Part shown: positions 59,469 to 64,000 of the stretch, in pieces | Numbering within the stretch: position 1 is the first letter of the stretch | How the letters are laid out: every line of letters begins with the position of its first letter | Source: Vreelandella jeotgali Hwa | GTDB lineage: Bacteria > Pseudomonadota > Gammaproteobacteria > Pseudomonadales > Halomonadaceae | Assembly (NCBI RefSeq): GCF_000334215.1 | Contig: NZ_AMQY01000018.1 | Location: 62,001-126,000, forward strand | Direction: 5' to 3' | Length of the DNA stretch: 64,000 nucleotides | Notes under the pieces: model-generated | Databases searched by the model: none | The model's input: only the letters and a program-made list of their open reading frames with translations | Told to the model about the DNA's origin: nothing | Translations under genes and position numbers: made by a program

Positions 59469-62099
59469 TCAGCCGAGCGCCTTGTCCGCCATCTCGAATA
59501 CGTTGGTCGACAGCGGCCGATCCTTGATGCGTTCCAGCTCGGCCTGCATCAGCGCCTGACGGGTATCGTCAAAGCGGCGCCAGCGCGTCAGCGGCGTCAT
59601 CAGACCGGCGGCGATTTCCGGGTTCAAGCCGTCCAGCTCGATTACCGCGTCCGCCAGCAGCGCGTAGCCCGCGCCGTCCAGGCGGTGGAAGTTGACCCGG
59701 TTATGGGCAAAGGTGCCCAGCAGCGCGCGCACCTTGTTGGGATTTTTCAATGAAAATGCCGGGTGCGTCATCAGCTGCTTCACGCGTTCGAGCACGTCTT
59801 CCTGCGGGCTGGATACCTGCAGGCTGAACCACTGGTCCATCACCAGCGGATCATCGGCCCACTGCTCACCGAACGCCCGGATCGCCGGCTCAGACAAGTC
59901 ATCGCGGCTGGAGTGCGCCAGCAGCGTCAATGCCTGACGCACATCGGTCATGTTTTGTCCGGCCTTGAACTGTGCCCGGCAATGCTCGATGCCTGCCTCG
60001 TCCTCGATGGCCATAAGATAGCCCAGCGCGACGTTTTTCAGGCTGCGCTGGCCGATCTGCGCCGGCGTCGGGGCATATTCGGCGTCCGACCGGTTGGCCT
60101 CGTATACCGCCATGAAGTCGTCGCGCAGCGCCAGCGCCAGCGACTGACGGACAAACTCCCGCGCGGCGTGGATGGCGTCAACGTCCACCAGCGGCTGAGA
60201 CTCGGCGATGCACGCCTCCGACGGCAGACGCAGCATCTCCGCCAGCACCGCCTTGTCGTCCGACCGCGACGTCAGCAGCGGCCGGTAGGCCTCGACCAGG
60301 CGGTTATCCATGACTTTTTCCACGCCGTTACGGTGCGCGGCGATCAGGTCGTTGAGCGCGAGCATCGCCAGCCGCTGGCTGGCTTCCCAGCGGTTGAAGC
60401 CATCGCTGTCGTGGGTCAGAAGGAACGCCAGATCTTCCCGGGAATAGGGGAAGTTCAGCTTCACCGGGGCGGAAAAGTGGCGCAGCAAGGACGGCGTGGG
60501 CGCCTCGGAGACGTCGGTAAAGACAAACGTCTGCTCGTCGTCACGCAGGTGGAGCACCGTGTCGCGACCGCATTTTTCACCGTCGAGCGTCAGCGTCAGG
60601 TCATGCCCCGAGCGGGTGCCAATCAGCCCCATGCGCACCGGCACATGCAGCGGCTCGGGCGCCTGCTGGCCTGCGGTTACCGGAGTGCGCTGGCGCAGCG
60701 TGAGGCGATATTCGCCGTTCACGTAGTCGTATTCGCCGTGGGCATCGATTTCCGGCGTGCCGGCCTGCTGATACCAGCGCATGAACTGATCCAGATTCTG
60801 CCCCGAAACTTCCGCCATGCAGCCGACGAAATCCTCGATGGTCACGGCCTGGCCGTCAAAACGCGCGAAGTAGAGGTCGCTGCCGCGACGGAAGGCGTCC
60901 TCGCCCACCAGGTTTTTCAGCATGCGCACCACTTCTGCGCCCTTTTCGTAAACGGTCAGAGTGTAGAAGTTGGTGATTTCCAGGTAGCTTTCGGGCCGCA
61001 CCGGGTGCGCCGTGGGGCCGGCGTCTTCGGCAAACTGTGCGGTACGGAAAAAGCCCACGTCCTGAATCCGCTTGACCGGGGCGGAGTTGATATCCGCGGA
61101 AAAACTCTGATCGCGAAAGACGGTAAAGCCTTCCTTGAGCGACAGCTGAAACCAGTCGCGGCAGGTCACGCGGTTGCCCGACCAGTTGTGGAAATACTCG
61201 TGGGCGACAATGCCTTCCACCTGCTGAAAGGCGGCATCGGTGGCGGTATCGGGATGCGTCAGCACCGCCGCCGAGTTGAAGATATTGAGCCCCTTGTTCT
61301 CCATGGCGCCCATGTTGAAATCGTTGACGGCGACGATCATGAAACGGTCGAGATCATACTCGCGGCCGTAGGTATCCTCGTCCCAGCGCATGGCGCGCTT
61401 GAGCGAGGCCATGGCGTGGTCGGTCTTGCCCAGGTTGTCTTCTTCGACCCAGATCTGCAGCGTGACGTCGCGGCCGCTCATGGTGGTAAAGCGGTCTTCC
61501 ACACATTCCAGGTCGCCGGCCACCAGCGCAAACAGGTAGGACGGCTTGGGGTGCGGATCTTCCCAGGTCACGAAGTGGCGTCCGCCGTCGAGTTCGCCGC
61601 GCTCCACCGGATTGCCGTTGGCCAGCAGCACCGGCTCGCGCTCGGCGTCGCCGATCACGGTGACGCGGAATACCGCCATGACGTCCGGCCGGTCGGGATA
61701 AAACGTAATACGCCGAAAGCCTTCGGCTTCGCACTGGGTACAGTACATGCCGCTGGACTGGTAGAGCCCTTCCAGCGCCGTGTTGTCCCTGGGCGCCACG
61801 CGCACCCGAGTGTCCAGCGTAAACGACGCGGGCACATCGGCAATGGTCAGCCCCTGTTCGTCGTGGCGGTAGGCGTCATCGGCGAGCGTCTGACCGTCGA
61901 GCGCAACGCTTTGCAGCTCAAGCTGCTCGCCGTGGAGAAACAGCGGCGCATCGGGCCGGGCCTCGGGATGACGCTCAACGGTCAGACGCGCATCAACGCG
62001 GGTGCTGGCGGGGTCCAGGTCAAACGTCAGCTCGGTGTGAGTCACGCGGTACGCGGGCGGCTGGTAGTCGCTTGAATAAACCGGCTGCGGTTCTGACAT
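59469..62099 (-). CDS. pepN: PepN, aminopeptidase N
   Basis: An 876-aa M1 zinc aminopeptidase that completes cytoplasmic protein turnover. The exopeptidase motif is NMGAMENKGLNIFN near residue 262 and the zinc site VAHEYFHNWSGNRVTCRDWF near residue 297, with the downstream zinc-ligand Glu in LKEGFTVFRDQSFSADI. Length and start MSEPQPVYSSDYQPPAYRVT fit the E. coli type. AAGGAGT precedes the ATG. Confidence 0.97.
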   Translation of the reverse strand: MSEPQPVYSSDYQPPAYRVTHTELTFDLDPASTRVDARLTVERHPEARPDAPLFLHGEQLELQSVALDGQTLADDAYRHDEQGLTIADVPASFTLDTRVRVAPRDNTALEGLYQSSGMYCTQCEAEGFRRITFYPDRPDVMAVFRVTVIGDAEREPVLLANGNPVERGELDGGRHFVTWEDPHPKPSYLFALVAGDLECVEDRFTTMSGRDVTLQIWVEEDNLGKTDHAMASLKRAMRWDEDTYGREYDLDRFMIVAVNDFNMGAMENKGLNIFNSAAVLTHPDTATDAAFQQVEGIVAHEYFHNWSGNRVTCRDWFQLSLKEGFTVFRDQSFSADINSAPVKRIQDVGFFRTAQFAEDAGPTAHPVRPESYLEITNFYTLTVYEKGAEVVRMLKNLVGEDAFRRGSDLYFARFDGQAVTIEDFVGCMAEVSGQNLDQFMRWYQQAGTPEIDAHGEYDYVNGEYRLTLRQRTPVTAGQQAPEPLHVPVRMGLIGTRSGHDLTLTLDGEKCGRDTVLHLRDDEQTFVFTDVSEAPTPSLLRHFSAPVKLNFPYSREDLAFLLTHDSDGFNRWEASQRLAMLALNDLIAAHRNGVEKVMDNRLVEAYRPLLTSRSDDKAVLAEMLRLPSEACIAESQPLVDVDAIHAAREFVRQSLALALRDDFMAVYEANRSDAEYAPTPAQIGQRSLKNVALGYLMAIEDEAGIEHCRAQFKAGQNMTDVRQALTLLAHSSRDDLSEPAIRAFGEQWADDPLVMDQWFSLQVSSPQEDVLERVKQLMTHPAFSLKNPNKVRALLGTFAHNRVNFHRLDGAGYALLADAVIELDGLNPEIAAGLMTPLTRWRRFDDTRQALMQAELERIKDRPLSTNVFEMADKALG

Positions 62100-62217
62100 G
62101 GCGTATGACTCCTTGTTGGCACCGGCATAAGATAGCCGACGGCAGTACAGTAGTGGTGAAAAAATTCAGTAAGCAAACAGCAGAACAGCGCCGCTGACCG
62201 GCGGCGCAGGGTTGTAT

Positions 62218-62703
62218 TCAGTCGCGGAAATTATCGAACTGGAGCGGCAGGTCGGGCCCTTCCTCGCTGCGCAACAGCGCCATGATGCCCTGCAGATCAT
62301 CGCGTTTCTTGCCTGTCACACGAACTTTCTCGCCCTGAATCTGCGATTGTACCCTGGCTTTGCTGGCCTTGATGCGCTTGACGATATCCTTGGCGTCGGC
62401 CTGCTCCAGCCCCTGTTTGAGGGTCACCGTCTGGCGCACGCGCACGCCACCCAGCTCGGGCTCGGCCACGTCCATGCAGCGGGCGTCAATGCCACGGGCG
62501 ATCAGGCGCCCGCGCAGCATTTCCAGCATCTGCTTGAGCTGAAAGTCGGCGTCGGCTTCCAGGCTGACGTTTTCGCCCTCCAGCGTAAAGCTGGCGTCAA
62601 CGCCGCGAAAATCAAAGCGGGTCTGGACTTCGCGATTGGCCTGATCCACGGCGTTGGTGGCTTCGTGGCGGTCAAATTCGGAGACGATATCAAACGAGGG
62701 CAT
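62218..62703 (-). CDS. yajQ: YajQ-family nucleotide-binding protein
   Basis: A 161-aa UPF0234/YajQ protein, start MPSFDIVSEFDRHEATNAVD. Some members bind cyclic di-GMP (XC_3703 type), others are known only as tRNA/nucleotide binders. The conserved VQTRFDFRGVDASFTLEGEN and IQGEKVRVTGKKRDDLQGIM blocks are present. The start at 62703 has ACAGGA upstream. The divergent spacer to cobO (62704-62947) holds only a weak TAGAAT -10 candidate. Confidence 0.93.
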   Translation of the reverse strand: MPSFDIVSEFDRHEATNAVDQANREVQTRFDFRGVDASFTLEGENVSLEADADFQLKQMLEMLRGRLIARGIDARCMDVAEPELGGVRVRQTVTLKQGLEQADAKDIVKRIKASKARVQSQIQGEKVRVTGKKRDDLQGIMALLRSEEGPDLPLQFDNFRD

Positions 62704-62947
62704 AATACATTCCTGTAAAGAGGCAGCCTGCCATTCTAGAGCAGCCACCCGGCTACCTGCCAATTTAGTTATCACGCTAACAGAGAGTCTGCAAAACGCC
62801 GGGCTATCGCCGTTGGTCATGCCCAAAGAGCCGCTCGCCTTGTCCGCCACGCACGCATGACATAGGCTACGCCGCCCATACGCAACGCTGCCGGCACGGC
62901 CACTTCAGCCGTTACCATGACCGGCCCTCAACCCAGGGAGCAGAACC

Positions 62948-63547
62948 ATGAGCGATCGCGATACGCGCCACAAGGCGTCGATGGAAAAACTGAAAGCACA
63001 CGTTGACGACAAGGTAGCCAACGCCACGGAACAGCGCGGCCTGATCCTGATCAACACCGGCAACGGCAAGGGCAAGACCACGGCTGCCTGGGGCACCGTG
63101 GCACGCGCCCTGGGCTATGGCTACGGCGTCGGGGTGGTGCAATTCATCAAGGGACTGTGGGAGTGCGGCGAACGCAACCGGCTGGAAGACGACCCCAACC
63201 TCGATATCGCCATCATGGCCACGGGATTTACCTGGGAAACCCAGAACCGCGAAGCCGATACCCAGGCCTGCCGGGAAGTCTGGGCCGAGGCCGAACGCAT
63301 GCTTGCCGATCCCGAGGTCTATCTCGTGGTGCTCGACGAAATCACCTACATGCTCAAGTTCGGCTATCTGGATATTGCGACCGTTAAGCAGGCGCTGGAA
63401 AACCGTCCGCACGAGCAGACGGTGGTGATTACCGGGCGCAACGCGCATCGCGACCTGATTGCCATGGCCGATACCGTCACCGACATGCAGGAAGTCCGCC
63501 ACGCGTTCGGTAGCGGACTCCAGGCGCGGCGGGGCATCGACTTTTAA
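62948..63547 (+). CDS. cobO: CobO/BtuR, corrinoid adenosyltransferase
   Basis: A 199-aa enzyme that adenosylates cobalamin or cobyrinic acid a,c-diamide. The P-loop is ILINTGNGKGKTTAAWGTVA near residue 38, followed by VVQFIKGLWECGERN, VYLVVLDEITYMLKFGYLD and VVITGRNAHRDLI, all typical of the CobA/CobO/BtuR family. No cobalamin riboswitch is visible upstream. Whether it serves synthesis or salvage cannot be told here. Confidence 0.94.
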   Translation: MSDRDTRHKASMEKLKAHVDDKVANATEQRGLILINTGNGKGKTTAAWGTVARALGYGYGVGVVQFIKGLWECGERNRLEDDPNLDIAIMATGFTWETQNREADTQACREVWAEAERMLADPEVYLVVLDEITYMLKFGYLDIATVKQALENRPHEQTVVITGRNAHRDLIAMADTVTDMQEVRHAFGSGLQARRGIDF

Positions 63548-63603
63548 ACACGCCCATACCCCGCCGCTTGCGGTCGGCCAGCCTCACCCGGGTGGCCGGC
63601 CGG

Positions 63604-64000
63604 TCAATCGCCGAACGGATCGCGCAGTACGATGGTTTCCATGCGGTCCGGGCCGGTGGAAATCATGTCGATACGCGTGCCGATCTGCTCTTCCAGAAAG
63701 CGGATATAGGCGCGGGCATTGTCGGGCAATTCCTCGACGCTCCGGGCGCCGATGGTCGATTCCTGCCAGCCGGTGAGATTGTGATAGACCGGCTCGACGG
63801 CCTCGTAGCCTTCGGAGTCCACCGGGGTATCCAGAACGTCGCCGTCCTTGCTGCGATAGCCCACGCACACCCGGATGGTTTCCAGGCCGTCCAGCACGTC
63901 GAGCTTGGTCAGGCAGAGCCCGGAAATCGAATTGATCTGCACGGAATGGCGCAGCGCCACGGCGTCAAACCAGCCGCAACGGCGCGCCCGGCCGGTCGTT
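63604..64000 (-). CDS. purA: PurA, adenylosuccinate synthetase (C-terminal part)
   Basis: The last about 132 codons of PurA, cut by the right edge. Reading in frame from the edge gives [20 protein letters not shown], then [20 protein letters not shown] and the C-terminal [18 protein letters not shown], the conserved end of the enzyme that makes adenylosuccinate from IMP and aspartate. The GTG at 63960 is internal, not a start. Confidence 0.95.
   Translation of the reverse strand, partial: TTGRARRCGWFDAVALRHSVQINSISGLCLTKLDVLDGLETIRVCVGYRSKDGDVLDTPVDSEGYEAVEPVYHNLTGWQESTIGARSVEELPDNARAYIRFLEEQIGTRIDMISTGPDRMETIVLRDPFGD

Noticed and set aside
59763..62075. 770-codon open frame on the + strand opposite pepN
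   Set aside because: pepN has full family motifs on the other strand. The antisense frame has no recognisable domain and is expected in GC-rich coding DNA.
62704..62800. Sigma-54 promoter upstream of yajQ
   Set aside because: TTGGCAGGTAGCC resembles the -24 box but no GC at -12 spacing matches.
62850..62947. Cobalamin riboswitch upstream of cobO
   Set aside because: A GCCACT stretch is present but the rest of the B12-box and the needed length are missing.

Overview
The window is 64 kb of GC-rich, gene-dense chromosomal core DNA from a gammaproteobacterium. Gene content and order fit Halomonadaceae (Halomonas/Chromohalobacter-like): sspAB-petABC-rpsI-rplM-zapE, mlaFEDCB-ibaG-murA-hisGD diverging from kdsDC-lptCAB-rpoN-hpf-ptsN-rapZ-npr, and mreBCD-rng-yhdP-tldD diverging from gatCAB. 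These layouts are shared with pseudomonads and relatives. The genus is an inference. I see no phage, insertion sequence, CRISPR array, tRNA or defence island.

Layout. 1-6325: division/cell-wall (dcw) genes, leftward (rsmH, ftsL, ftsI, murE, murF, start of mraY), preceded by rnpB and rsmI. 7909-11087: rightward lpoA-yraN-diaA-dolP. 11303-17850: leftward sspAB, cytochrome bc1, S9/L13 and zapE. 18189-20927: zapG, a Nif3-like gene and degS. 20965-27864: leftward mla lipid-transport operon running into ibaG, murA, hisG and hisD. 28224-35609: rightward Kdo synthesis, LPS transport, sigma-54 and the nitrogen PTS. 35742-39207: pmbA, darP, tldD. 39204-47177: yhdP, rng, mreDCB. 47405-50729: gatCAB. 50797-57445: sixA, gpsA, htpG, slt and a LysE exporter. 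57540-64000: an acidic lipoprotein, a YegS-like kinase, pepN, yajQ, cobO and the end of purA. Most of the window builds the envelope: peptidoglycan (mur, ftsI, mre, lpoA, slt), LPS (kdsC/D, lptA/B/C) and outer-membrane lipid balance (mla, yhdP, dolP).

The most unusual signal is not a gene. Many intergenic gaps hold short, degenerate tandem repeats of about 12-17 bp. Each locus has its own unit, and several arrays look like serial copies of the adjoining gene-boundary element: the stop codon of lptB and of dolP, the T-tract of the petC terminator, a Shine-Dalgarno-like motif before murE, and the sigma-32 -35 element of htpG. Two other points stand out. mreC appears to start at a non-canonical AUU codon, which restores its membrane anchor. 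htpG has a well-formed sigma-32 promoter whose -35 element is the last of five tandem copies.
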